Shown piece after piece: positions 24,857-33,454 of a stretch of 64,000 nucleotides of DNA. The DNA is from Neobacillus notoginsengisoli (lineage in GTDB: Bacteria; Bacillota; Bacilli; Bacillales; Cytobacillaceae): positions 124,001-188,000 of the forward strand of contig NZ_QWEG01000010.1 in NCBI RefSeq assembly GCF_003515685.1. The letters run 5' to 3'. Under the pieces are notes generated by a model that made no database searches, was not told where the DNA came from, and saw only the letters and a program-made list of their open reading frames with translations. Positions within the stretch are counted from its first letter, which is position 1; each line of letters starts with the position of its first letter. Both the position numbers and the translations under genes were made by a program.

Positions 24857-25219
24857 ATGGAACAATTAACTCTATTCAAAGAGGAAACAGCCAAAGAGAA
24901 ATTAGACAATAAGGCATTTGAATGGGTGAAGAGATGCTTGCGAGATACAACCCCTAAAGACATACCATTACCATACAGAAAAATATTAAAAGCCACCTTC
25001 ATTAAAGCTAAAAAACCTACCGTCACGGCTACTTTGGAAATGATTGATGGTTACAAAGCGAGGATAGAAATATCACGATATAGCTTATTCCCTGATGGAT
25101 CTCGTTGGGCAGGCGGTGGTACAGCTTGGACTTACAGGTGGCTTTCAAGTGAAGGTGAGGGCTACCTTTACTGGAATAGAGAAAAGCGGTCATGGTTGAG
25201 GGAAGTATTCAATTTTTAA
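24857..25219 (+). CDS. Passenger gene 1 of the ISL3 element, hypothetical
   Basis: 120 residues. ATG at 24857 behind GGAGGTG. Begins MEQLTLFKEE; C-terminal part WAGGGTAWTYRWLSSEGEGYLYWNREKRSWL is aromatic and glycine-rich. No family recognised and no link to transposition visible. Lies between the outer left end and the transposase. Confidence 0.7.
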   Translation: MEQLTLFKEETAKEKLDNKAFEWVKRCLRDTTPKDIPLPYRKILKATFIKAKKPTVTATLEMIDGYKARIEISRYSLFPDGSRWAGGGTAWTYRWLSSEGEGYLYWNREKRSWLREVFNF

Positions 25220-25234
25220 CAGGAGGGATCTTTT

Positions 25235-25435
25235 ATGGATTATGCAATTGAACGGGCTGAACCATATGTAGTGAAAACAGAAATGTTAAAGAATCAAACT
25301 CACCAGTCGTTCCGTTGGAAAGAAATTGCGTTATCTAATGACAAGAATATATTAATCTCCATGTTGCAACCGTATGAGCGTGTAATCCAAAGGTATCCGT
25401 TAGAAGTGATAAAGAGTCATCCAAAACAATATTAA
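25235..25435 (+). CDS. Passenger gene 2 of the ISL3 element, hypothetical
   Basis: 66 residues, ATG behind AGGAGG, 15 bases after passenger gene 1. Sequence such as QTHQSFRWKEIALSNDKNILISML is not recognised. Confidence 0.65.
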   Translation: MDYAIERAEPYVVKTEMLKNQTHQSFRWKEIALSNDKNILISMLQPYERVIQRYPLEVIKSHPKQY

Positions 25436-25447
25436 ACAGCATTCGTC

Positions 25448-25523
25448 ACACTGAAAGTTCACCGTGAAGCAATACGATGGTACAATGGTAACATATACCA
25501 TTACTGAACTTTCGGGGTGAAAT
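25448..25523. repeat. Internal inverted end-like sequences before the transposase
   Basis: CACTGAAAGTTCA (about 25448-25460) and TACTGAACTTTCGGGGTGAAAT (25502-25523) face each other. The second copies the IS end, and its GGGGTGA serves as the transposase RBS. Confidence 0.65.
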
Positions 25524-25524
25524 T

Positions 25525-26889
25525 ATGTTAAATCTATCAGAATTCAAAGTTATCAAACAAGAACAAAACAATCACTTCTATCGCTTTACTGTAGAAAAGA
25601 AAGAAATGCCTTACATGTGTATGCAATGTGGCAGTATCCAGTTCATTCATGAAGGCGAAGACATTGCCGACAATGTGGAATTTAAGCTCCATCAAGTCAA
25701 AGAGCGGACAGTGTCTGACATATCCATGCACGGCAAGGCAGTACGTCTTGTATTGAAGCACAGGCGGTTTAAATGTTCTGCTTGTGACGGAACCTTCTAT
25801 GAGTACCTGGAAAGCATCGAACGCAATGGGAAGGTCACTAAGAGGCTTGTAGAACATATTAAACAACTAACACTAAAGCGACCTTTCCTAACGATTGGTG
25901 AGGAATATGGCATCTCTCATACAAGTGTTAGGCGGTACTTCCTGGAGTTTGTGGAAGAGAAGGAAAGGGATCGCAGGCTTATTGCTCCAAGAGTCCTTGG
26001 CATTGACGAGGCACACCTCAACAGGACCATGCGAGGCGTGTTCACAGACAATGAGAATCGCATCATGTTGGAAATGACTCCAGACAACCTAAAACGCACT
26101 GTAAAAGCCACCATACAGTCCATGGAAGGCTACAAGAACATTGAGGTTGCCACAGTAGACATGAACGCTGGCTATAAATATGCAATGAATGAACTTGTTC
26201 CTGATTGCTATGTTGTTGTCGATAAATTCCATGTTATCAAGTATGCCCAGGAAGCCTTAAATGCAATTAGAGTCCAGATTAAAAACGGCTTGCCAAAGGA
26301 TGAACGACGCTTCCTGACAAGAGATAGGTGGGTTCTCCTGCGTAATAAAGAGGACTTGGAGTGGCGGGACATAGAAAGGCGTATGGAATGGTTTAAACGC
26401 TATCCTCTGCTTGAAAAAGCCTATTGGCTAAAGGAAGGCATCAGGGATGTTTACAACCAATCTGAGGACAAGCACGAAGCTCTGGAACGGTTTGCTAAGT
26501 GGGAAAGTGAAATACCAAAAGAGTTTAAGGAATTCAAAGCTATCCGCAGGACATTCAATAACAACAAACAAGAGATATTCAACTATTTTGATAGACCGTA
26601 CACCAACGCTTATACCGAGAGCGTTAACAACATCATTAAATCGGTAGAAAAAGCAGGAAAGGGGTACACATTCGACGTGTTGAGAGCAAAGGTCTTATAC
26701 GGTACTCATGCAACCTTAAAGAAGCCTAAGTACACCGAAGAGATGGAATTCCAACCATTCGAAAAGCTCTGGGGCGGTAAATTCGATATGGAGCCAATTA
26801 GAGTTTCCCCTGATCCAGAACCTGAGTTTGACATCGTTGGAGTCGATTTAACCACACTAAATGAAATTTTGAAGAGAGGTGATTTCTGA
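25525..26889 (+). CDS. tnpA: ISL3-family transposase
   Basis: 454 residues. N-terminal zinc finger (CMQCGSIQF ... CSACDGTFYEY), HTH (FLTIGEEYGISHTSVRRYF), then the DDE catalytic region: VLGIDEAHLNR (first D), VVVDKFHVIKYAQEA (second D), NAYTESVNNIIKSVEKAGKGYTF (E). Full length with no frameshift, so the element is probably active. RBS GGGGTG is part of an internal copy of the IS end. Confidence 0.95.
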   Translation: MLNLSEFKVIKQEQNNHFYRFTVEKKEMPYMCMQCGSIQFIHEGEDIADNVEFKLHQVKERTVSDISMHGKAVRLVLKHRRFKCSACDGTFYEYLESIERNGKVTKRLVEHIKQLTLKRPFLTIGEEYGISHTSVRRYFLEFVEEKERDRRLIAPRVLGIDEAHLNRTMRGVFTDNENRIMLEMTPDNLKRTVKATIQSMEGYKNIEVATVDMNAGYKYAMNELVPDCYVVVDKFHVIKYAQEALNAIRVQIKNGLPKDERRFLTRDRWVLLRNKEDLEWRDIERRMEWFKRYPLLEKAYWLKEGIRDVYNQSEDKHEALERFAKWESEIPKEFKEFKAIRRTFNNNKQEIFNYFDRPYTNAYTESVNNIIKSVEKAGKGYTFDVLRAKVLYGTHATLKKPKYTEEMEFQPFEKLWGGKFDMEPIRVSPDPEPEFDIVGVDLTTLNEILKRGDF

Positions 26890-26928
26890 TGGTTTTCCAT
26901 CAGATTTCACTCTCAAAGTTCAATACCC

Positions 26929-26936
26929 CACTTTTA
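26929..26936. repeat. 8-bp target site duplication, right
   Basis: CACTTTTA, partner of 24777-24784. Confidence 0.9.
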
Positions 26937-27024
26937 CACCTCTGTTTATTAGGGGTAGCAATTACTAAATTCGACACAAATATTGGAAATCCTTTATGTA
27001 AGGGAAAAAGTAGGTGAGTAATTT

Positions 27025-28887
27025 GTGTATAAGGGTTATCTGAAGGGAAACGGGAAGCATGCTGCCACTGCTTTTAAGGATGGCGCAAAGCTCTTATCCT
27101 ATCATACAGCACGAAAAGAAGATTCCTATGTTGGCATACTTGACGATGATTATATCATGGTTGATGTCGATGACATGGACGATGCCGAGACGATCTTGGA
27201 CATTGTAGAGGATAAAAATATACAATGCTCTGTCCTAGAAACAACCGGAGGTATGCATTTTTACTTCCGCGGATACGATTTACCCGCCAATAAAATCAAA
27301 TGGTATTCCAATATAGGTATCCTTTGTGACTATAAATTAGGAATCAGGAATACCGCGGACCCGTTGAAAATTGATGGGAAAATCAGGCGATGGTTACGAA
27401 AAGCAACGACTCACGAGCCACTCCCAAGATGGTTATATCCATATAACAAAAAAAATCCCAACCTAGCGAAGCTAACGGATGGGGATGGGCGAAACGATAA
27501 GTTATTCACGTATATTCTCAAGATGCAGGCCCAGGGAATGGCCAAGAAAGATATAAAAGAGACTATTTCCATCATAAATGAGTACGTCCTGGAAGAACCG
27601 GTTGAAAAAAGCGAATTGAATATCATCCTTCGGGATGAAGCATTCATGAAGGAGTCCTTCTTCGTGAAGGGTTCCTTCCAACATGAAAAGTTCGGTGACT
27701 TTTTAATTAATGAGCATCACATCTGTAAAATTGCAAATTTGCTTCATATATACAAGGATGGAGTGTACTCGGATGTTCAGTCTGACATTGAAGAAGCGAT
27801 GATCAGGCACATTCCATCCCTTAAGCGGATGCAAAGGCAAGAAACGCTTGCTTACCTGCAGCTGAAGGCAGACGATAAGCAATTCTCGCCAACCAAATAT
27901 GTTCCAGTGAAAAATGGGGTATTTAATCTTGAAACTTGGGACTTAGAGGACTTTTCCCCGGATATCATTACTCGAAACAAAATACCGGTCGCCTATATTC
28001 CAAAAGCTTATTCTGAGGTGACCGATAAGACATTTGACCGTTTGGCCGTTAATGATAAAAATATCCGTGCCATTTTGGAAGAGATTCTTGGGTATATTCT
28101 CTTCAGACGAAATGAATTTGCGGCCACATTTATTTTGACTGGGGAAGGTTCCAACGGAAAGTCATCCTATCTAAAAATCATCCGGAAACTGGCCGGGCGA
28201 GAAAATGCTGCCTCACTAGATTTGAAGGAATTGGATCAACGATTTAAGACGGCCGAGCTCTTTGGCAAGTTGGTCAACATAGGTGATGATATTTCCAAAG
28301 GGTACATTAAAGAGTCTTCCGTTTTTAAAAAGCTGTCCACTGGTGAAACCATAAACGTTGAGCGAAAGGGTAAGGACCCGTTTGATTTCACGAACTATGC
28401 CAAATTAATCTTCAGCGCCAATGAGATGCCACGGATAAATGATTACACGGATGGTCTTGGCCGCCGGTTACAAATTGTTCCCTTCCGGGCTAAGTTCAGT
28501 GCCGATGATCCGGACTATGATCCATTCATTACCGATAAATTACTATCGGAGCAATCCTTACAATATGTTTTGGTCCTGGCTTTCAAAGCGCTAAAGCGGC
28601 TGCTTAAAAATAAGAAATTCACGAAATCGAAAGCCGTTGAGAAAGAACTGGAAAAGTACCATGAGGAAAATAACCCTATTCTCAGCTTCGTCAACAATGA
28701 AGATATTGAGCTTGAACGAAGCGTTGTCGGCGATATTTACATTCAGTATAAGTTGTACTGTTCGAATAATGGTTACCAGCCGGTGAGTAATATCAGTTTT
28801 TCCAAACAGATTCGACAATTATTTGGTTTTGAATCGGTTGTTCAAAGAATCGACGGCAAAAACAAAAGAATTTTCTTAAGTGAGTAA
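27025..28887 (+). CDS. Phage primase-helicase (P4/D5 type)
   Basis: 620 residues. N-terminal primase-like part with YIMVDVDDMDDAETIL and ETTGGMHFYFRG; C-terminal SF3 helicase: Walker A TGEGSNGKSSYLK, Walker B-like GKLVNIGDDISKGY, motif C KLIFSANEMPRIND, arginine finger region LGRRLQIVPF, then a D5_N-like winged-helix C-terminus. It unwinds and primes at the phage origin, which appears to lie directly downstream. GTG start with TAGGTGAG upstream. Confidence 0.92.
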   Translation: MYKGYLKGNGKHAATAFKDGAKLLSYHTARKEDSYVGILDDDYIMVDVDDMDDAETILDIVEDKNIQCSVLETTGGMHFYFRGYDLPANKIKWYSNIGILCDYKLGIRNTADPLKIDGKIRRWLRKATTHEPLPRWLYPYNKKNPNLAKLTDGDGRNDKLFTYILKMQAQGMAKKDIKETISIINEYVLEEPVEKSELNIILRDEAFMKESFFVKGSFQHEKFGDFLINEHHICKIANLLHIYKDGVYSDVQSDIEEAMIRHIPSLKRMQRQETLAYLQLKADDKQFSPTKYVPVKNGVFNLETWDLEDFSPDIITRNKIPVAYIPKAYSEVTDKTFDRLAVNDKNIRAILEEILGYILFRRNEFAATFILTGEGSNGKSSYLKIIRKLAGRENAASLDLKELDQRFKTAELFGKLVNIGDDISKGYIKESSVFKKLSTGETINVERKGKDPFDFTNYAKLIFSANEMPRINDYTDGLGRRLQIVPFRAKFSADDPDYDPFITDKLLSEQSLQYVLVLAFKALKRLLKNKKFTKSKAVEKELEKYHEENNPILSFVNNEDIELERSVVGDIYIQYKLYCSNNGYQPVSNISFSKQIRQLFGFESVVQRIDGKNKRIFLSE

Positions 28888-28902
28888 GCTTTTTTTCGCC
28901 GC

Positions 28903-29256
28903 TTGACCAAATTCGGTCAAAAAAAGGGGGGATTTGACCGTTTTCGGTCACGAAAAATGAGAAAAAAGCACCTTTTTATGACCTTTTTGACGAAAAATGA
29001 TGTAAAATGCGTTATGCGTTACGTTATCTGTTATGCTCGAAAACCCACTCATATCAAGGGTTTGAATGGTGCATAACAGATGTAACAGATAAAAAGCATT
29101 TCTTTATAAATAAATATAAATAAATAAAAAAGTTAATTTATATAAGAAAATAGGGGGCAAATGCGTTACGTTTTGAGTTTTAGAGTATCACAATCCCAGT
29201 CATACCAAGGGTTTGAGCGCATAACAGATGTAACGGAACGTAACGCATTTTAACCA
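28903..29256. other. Probable phage replication origin region
   Basis: 387-base noncoding gap. Two short palindromes TTGACC-N6-GGTCAA (28903-28920) and TTGACC-N5/6-GGTCA (28934-28950). Two ~45-base direct repeats containing CAAGGGTTTGA and GCATAACAGATGTAAC (29047-29088, 29198-29236). Inverted partners GTTACGTTATCTGTTATGC near 29015 and ATGCGTTACG at 29161. An AT-only stretch (29098-29150, TAAATAAATATAAATAAATA) lies between the repeats and would suit DNA unwinding. Next to the primase-helicase gene. Confidence 0.7.
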
Positions 29257-29274
29257 AAGGCAGGTGATTGTCAT

Positions 29275-29685
29275 TTGTACAAATGGTTAAAAGACTATCA
29301 GAAACTTGAGGATGATCTAGCTTACCTTGAATTTAATCTCGAACAGACAGAAAGGGAATTGAAAAGGTGGGTTGAAGGGGATTTAGTCGGGGTCAGGCTG
29401 CAGCATGATTCGCTGGGTGCCCAGGTAGAAGAAAACATAGAGAAAATAAAAAATGACATTGCCACCAAGACTGATCAAAAAGAAAAGATCATCAAATTAG
29501 TAAATACGTTTCGGGGACTGAATCATAAAATCCTTAAGCTAAAATACATTGACGGTCATACGTTAGAAGAGATAGCTGAGATTTTAAATTATAGTTCCAG
29601 TCATATAAAGAAGCGACACGCGGAAGCAGTACGGACGATTAAATTCATAAATGATTATAAAGGTTCAGTTAAGGAGCACTCCTAA
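29275..29685 (+). CDS. Late-gene transcription regulator, sigma-70 region 4-like (ArpU/RinA type)
   Basis: 136 residues from TTG behind AGGTG. Coiled-coil N-terminus, then a sigma region 4-like HTH: ILKLKYIDGHTLEEIAEILNYSSSHIKKRHAEAV. Proteins of this kind sit between the replication and packaging modules and activate late transcription in Gram-positive phages. Confidence 0.8.
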   Translation: MYKWLKDYQKLEDDLAYLEFNLEQTERELKRWVEGDLVGVRLQHDSLGAQVEENIEKIKNDIATKTDQKEKIIKLVNTFRGLNHKILKLKYIDGHTLEEIAEILNYSSSHIKKRHAEAVRTIKFINDYKGSVKEHS

Positions 29686-29757
29686 AATGCATTTAAGCTA
29701 TATACAAAACGGTTTATAGTAATAGCATGAATAACTGACGACAGGGAGCTGAATCAT

Positions 29758-30012
29758 ATGCAAGGTACCTGTGATCACTGCGGTAAAGTTTTCAATGTAA
29801 AAATGAAAACCAAGCATCATCCTAAAAAAGTAATAGAAACCTATTTTAAATGTCCGCACTGCAAACATAATTACACTTGCTTTGCTACTAATCCAGACAT
29901 AAGAAAAATGCAAGAAGATATCAAACCTATTAAAAATAATATCTTTCGTTCAGCAATGCAGCGAGAGATAAATGAAAAAATGAAAATACTAAAAGGAGAG
30001 ATTATGAAATGA
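29758..30012 (+). CDS. Small zinc-ribbon phage protein
   Basis: 84 residues; CDHCGKVF and CPHCKHNYTC form a treble-clef or ribbon zinc site; the C-terminal half is helical. Precedes an HNH gene and may belong to the packaging module. Overlaps the next start. Confidence 0.7.
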   Translation: MQGTCDHCGKVFNVKMKTKHHPKKVIETYFKCPHCKHNYTCFATNPDIRKMQEDIKPIKNNIFRSAMQREINEKMKILKGEIMK

Positions 30013-30374
30013 ATGTTGAAACCAGGAAGACGGCAGCTGGCACTGAGTACTGGGATACGAAGGAAAAACGTGTGCGGTTTGTGCCGGCAGGATCAGAGCC
30101 GGACTTTGAAGTGACAGAGAATCCAGTATCTATGTTAGCGATGAATGAACTTGCTGGCAGTATGAAGCAATTCGGAGAGATTGCTAACGAGGAGGATTCT
30201 CAGCCATTCGGAGTAAATGATGGTGAGAGAGATTACCAGCTGAGTGTAATGACGGTTAAGCAATTAAAGGCTTTAGCAGAAAAGAATGATATTGAGATTC
30301 CTAAAGATGTGACTAAGAAAGAAGACATTGCTCAATATATCTTCGATAACTGGAATGCTGATGATACGGAATGA
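30009..30374 (+). CDS. Phage protein with C-terminal HeH/SAP-like motif
   Basis: 121 residues. Residues about 78-115 (MTVKQLKALAEKNDIEIP, TKKEDIAQYIF) match the short helix-extended-helix motif found in many phage proteins and in Rho N-termini. N-terminal part GTEYWDTKEKRVRFVPAGS resembles small beta domains of head proteins. Overlaps the previous gene by four bases. Confidence 0.65.
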   Translation: MNVETRKTAAGTEYWDTKEKRVRFVPAGSEPDFEVTENPVSMLAMNELAGSMKQFGEIANEEDSQPFGVNDGERDYQLSVMTVKQLKALAEKNDIEIPKDVTKKEDIAQYIFDNWNADDTE

Positions 30375-30739
30375 AGTACTGCGGTGAACAAGGCTGTAAA
30401 GTCCTAATCACTTCCGGTCGTTACTGTGACAACCATAGGCGGCGAAGGAAGGACAAGCCTGTTTATTCAAAGAACAAATCATTCTACAATACTCAAGCCT
30501 GGAAGGATTTAAAAGCATACTGTTATCAGCGAGACAAAGGCTGCTGCTTACGATGTGGGAAGTTTGTCTTTGGAAGAAGAGCTCATCACCATCACATTGT
30601 TCCCATTCAAATCAATCCAAGGTTGAAGCTTGATCCGGATAACATCATGACTCTTTGTCCACAGTGCCATATGATTGTGGAAAATGAAACGAATGAAAAA
30701 TATCGGCCAAAGCCAAAGTTCGATTGGAAACTATCCTAG
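30371..30739 (+). CDS. HNH endonuclease
   Basis: 122 residues. N-terminal zinc pair CGEQGCKVL / YCDNHRRRR, then the HNH core: CLRCGKF, RRAHHHHIVPI, LDPDNIMTLCPQCHMIVE. HNH genes directly before terS are typical of cos-packaging HK97-like phages, where the HNH protein works with TerL in cos cleavage. Confidence 0.92.
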   Translation: MKYCGEQGCKVLITSGRYCDNHRRRRKDKPVYSKNKSFYNTQAWKDLKAYCYQRDKGCCLRCGKFVFGRRAHHHHIVPIQINPRLKLDPDNIMTLCPQCHMIVENETNEKYRPKPKFDWKLS

Positions 30740-30747
30740 AAAAGCAT

Positions 30748-30815
30748 ACCCCCCCTCTCAAAAACGATTTTTTTGAATCGATGGGAGGATAGGGAGCGAG
30801 GGGTCAAACGCGCGC
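30748..30815. other. Candidate cos site
   Basis: In the 128-base gap between HNH and terS: CCCCCCCTCTC near 30751, GGGAGGATAGGGAGCGAGGGG, then CGCGCGCC. A GC-rich, partly dyad-symmetric island in an AT-rich phage at the usual cos position. The nick positions cannot be read from the sequence. Confidence 0.45.
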
Positions 30816-30867
30816 CTCAAAAAAATTTTTGAAATTATTTTGATACAACAAAGGGGGTGGGTGGAGG

Positions 30868-31398
30868 TTGGCGAGAAAACGAGATCCGAATAGAGATAAA
30901 GCATTCGATTTGTTTAAGAGTCACGGCGGGAACATTACCAACCGTGCAATTGCGGAACAATTGGATGTGGATGAAAAGAAAATCGCTGTTTGGAAAGGCC
31001 GGGATAAATGGGCCAAAAATATAAGCGGCGAAAAACGTTGTACAACAAAGAAGAAAAATACAACAAATAAGAAACCTCGTAAACAGGATACTCGTTCCGT
31101 CCAACGTGAGCAAGTTATAATTGCGTTGGTCGAAGCCGGCACCTATTCACCGGCCCTTGATTTGCTCATTGAAATATACCTGGATGCTTATGAGGAATAC
31201 AAAGAGCAACCGTCCGAAAAGCTTCGGAAAGAGCTCGCCAAATATCTTGGTCAACTTGGCCTGGACGGAAAGAATAAGGACCTTATTAAAAAGAGCGGCC
31301 GCCTCCTCGAGAAAGGCGATGCTGAGAAGAAGGAAGAAGAACCTACTCCTGCTGAAAATAGTAAGTTGGTCCAGTTTAGGCAGAGGATGTCCAGATGA
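30868..31398 (+). CDS. terS: Terminase small subunit
   Basis: 176 residues from TTG. N-terminal HTH for cos recognition (ITNRAIAEQLDVDEKKIAVWKGRDKW), basic linker, helical oligomerisation part (LVEAGTYSPALDLLIEIYLDAYEEY) like P27-type small terminases. Its end overlaps terL by four bases. Confidence 0.85.
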   Translation: MARKRDPNRDKAFDLFKSHGGNITNRAIAEQLDVDEKKIAVWKGRDKWAKNISGEKRCTTKKKNTTNKKPRKQDTRSVQREQVIIALVEAGTYSPALDLLIEIYLDAYEEYKEQPSEKLRKELAKYLGQLGLDGKNKDLIKKSGRLLEKGDAEKKEEEPTPAENSKLVQFRQRMSR

Positions 31399-33140
31399 TT
31401 GATTTTGAAACAAATTACGCTGATATTTTTGCCAAGGAAGTAGAGCGTAAGCCGAAGCTGTTTCCTGATTCCGTCAAGCTGGCGGTAAAGCGATATCGAA
31501 AATGGCAAAAGCGAAAAGATATTTGGTTCGATGTCGAAAAGGCCAATGCCATGCTCTATTTTACGGAAACATTTTTGAAGCATGCGAAAGGCCGATGGGC
31601 CGGGCAGCCTTTAATCTTGGAATCTTGGCAAAAATTTTTCTTTGCAAACATTTACGGTTGGCAAAAATATAACGAAAATGGCAAAGCCGTTCGGGTGATC
31701 CGGACGGCTTATTTACAGGTTCCAAAGAAGAACGGGAAGACAATCATGGGCGGCTCGCCAGTCATCTATGGGATGTATGGTGAAGGGGTCAAGGGTGCTG
31801 ATTTCTATATTTCGGCCAATACCTTTGAACAATGTCAGAATGCAGCCATACCAATTGCTCTTACCATTGAAAACAGTCCAGACTTAAGGCCTGGTACCCG
31901 GATTTATAAAGGGAAAGAAGATACAATCCGGTCTATTAAATACACTTTTGTCGAAGATGGAATAAAATACGCAAATACCCTGAAGGTGTTGACTAAAGAT
32001 AATGCCGGCAACGAGGGGAAAAACCCGTATGTGAACTATTTTGACGAAGTGCACGCTCAGATGGACCGTGAACAGTTTGATAACTTGCGGTCTGCCCAGA
32101 TAGCCCAGGATGAACCGTTAAATATTATTACCTCCACAGCTGGTAAGCAGTCAGGATCCCTGGGTGCTCAAATATATGCCTATGCCAAAGAAGTCGTAAA
32201 AGATGACAATGACGATTCTTGGTTTGGGATGATCTATGAGCCGAACAAAAAATTCGATTGGGAAGACCGAAAAGTATGGTTGATGGTCAATCCGAATATG
32301 GGCGTGTCCGTCAACATGGAGTTTCTCGAGAATGCGTTCAAGGAAGCCCAGCAAAACAGTTTTAACAAGGCTGAATTTATGTCGAAGCACCTGGACGTTT
32401 TCGTAAACTACGCCGAGACCTATTTCGACAAAGAAGAATTAGAGCGAATGTTGGTTGAGGATATAGGCGAGATTGCAGGAGAAACGGCGGTTGTTGGTGT
32501 CGACTTGTCACGGCGAACCGACTTAACTTGTGTTTCGATAAATGTTCCTAGTTTCGATGATCACGGAGAACCGTTACTTAAAGTAAAGCAAATGTACTTT
32601 ATCCCTGAATTCGGCATTGAAGAAAAGGAGCTGCAGCGGAACGTACCTTATCGCGAATTGGCTAAAGCAGGCTATGTCACATTGTGTCCGGGCAAGACGG
32701 TGGATGAGGATATGGTTGATGAATATGTGCAGTGGGTGTTTGAGCATTGTAATTTAGTACAAATAAATTATGACCCGGCACTCGCTGAAAAATTGGTCGA
32801 GCGATGGGAGATGCTGGGCCTCCAATGTGTGGAAGTGCCGCAGTATCCAACTCATATGAACGAGCCGTTCGACGACTTTGAAATACTTCTCTTGCAGGAA
32901 CGAACAGTAAATGGAGAAATAAGAGCAGCGATTGTTACCGATAATCCACTGCTCATTTTTTGTGCCCAAAACGCAAAAATTATCACAAATATCAACAATT
33001 TGAAGGCGCCAAGTAAGCGGAAGTCACCAGAGCACATTGACGGATTTGTTGCCTGTTTAATCGGCCATAAAGAAACGCTCAACATGATGGACATAAGTAC
33101 AGATGGATTGGATGAAATGATTAGTAAGATTTATAGATAG
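31395..33140 (+). CDS. terL: Terminase large subunit
   Basis: 581 residues. ATPase: adenine-binding WQKFFFANIYGW, Walker A VPKKNGKTI, Walker B NPYVNYFDEVHAQ, coupling motif ITSTAGKQSG. Nuclease: VVGVDLSRRTDLT, ITNINNLKAP, EHIDGFVACLIG. Typical of HK97-like cos phages. Confidence 0.95.
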   Translation: MIDFETNYADIFAKEVERKPKLFPDSVKLAVKRYRKWQKRKDIWFDVEKANAMLYFTETFLKHAKGRWAGQPLILESWQKFFFANIYGWQKYNENGKAVRVIRTAYLQVPKKNGKTIMGGSPVIYGMYGEGVKGADFYISANTFEQCQNAAIPIALTIENSPDLRPGTRIYKGKEDTIRSIKYTFVEDGIKYANTLKVLTKDNAGNEGKNPYVNYFDEVHAQMDREQFDNLRSAQIAQDEPLNIITSTAGKQSGSLGAQIYAYAKEVVKDDNDDSWFGMIYEPNKKFDWEDRKVWLMVNPNMGVSVNMEFLENAFKEAQQNSFNKAEFMSKHLDVFVNYAETYFDKEELERMLVEDIGEIAGETAVVGVDLSRRTDLTCVSINVPSFDDHGEPLLKVKQMYFIPEFGIEEKELQRNVPYRELAKAGYVTLCPGKTVDEDMVDEYVQWVFEHCNLVQINYDPALAEKLVERWEMLGLQCVEVPQYPTHMNEPFDDFEILLLQERTVNGEIRAAIVTDNPLLIFCAQNAKIITNINNLKAPSKRKSPEHIDGFVACLIGHKETLNMMDISTDGLDEMISKIYR

Positions 33141-33151
33141 GAGCGATGACG

Positions 33152-33454
33152 ATGAATTTTGGTGGTCCAGGTTCAACGGAAATATCGAGTAAAGTTTTAG
33201 ACAGTATTTTGGCAAGGCTGAAGGAGAAGTTAGATGTCTCACTCTCGGGGAGTAAAGCGGTACAAGCGAAAGTCTTAACGGTAGGGCAAGAAGTGGCGGC
33301 AACAAACGGCATTACCACTAATACAGATGTTGTAGCGGAAGTTTTGTTTGCTAATGATAGTACAAGTGTTTCGGTTAAATTAATTGCAGGGGTTGTTTAT
33401 CCTTACAGTGTAAAGAAGGTTGTTTCTGGTTCAGGGATTGTGGGGTTATACTAA
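33152..33454 (+). CDS. Hypothetical protein, accessory cassette
   Basis: 100 residues from the second ATG, 8 bases after AGGAG. Small-residue-rich (LDSILARLKEKLDVSLSGS, VKLIAGVVYPYSVKKVVSGSGIVGLY). Not recognised. Shares a stop/start with the LamG gene. Confidence 0.65.
   Translation: MNFGGPGSTEISSKVLDSILARLKEKLDVSLSGSKAVQAKVLTVGQEVAATNGITTNTDVVAEVLFANDSTSVSVKLIAGVVYPYSVKKVVSGSGIVGLY

Larger units (their letters stand above)
24785..26928 (+). mobile_element. ISL3-family insertion element with two passenger genes
   Basis: 2144 bp bounded by exact 8-bp duplications. The terminal repeats match at 19 of the first 24 positions: GGCTATTGAAACTTCAGGG... at the left and GGGTATTGAACTTTGAGAG... at the right (read inward). 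Contents: two small plus-strand genes and a 454-codon ISL3 transposase. A second left-end-like sequence (25502-25523, 18/22 to the right end) lies directly before the transposase and would define a 1.43-kb element of ordinary ISL3 size. So the present element looks like an extended version that uses an outer end. Confidence 0.88.
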
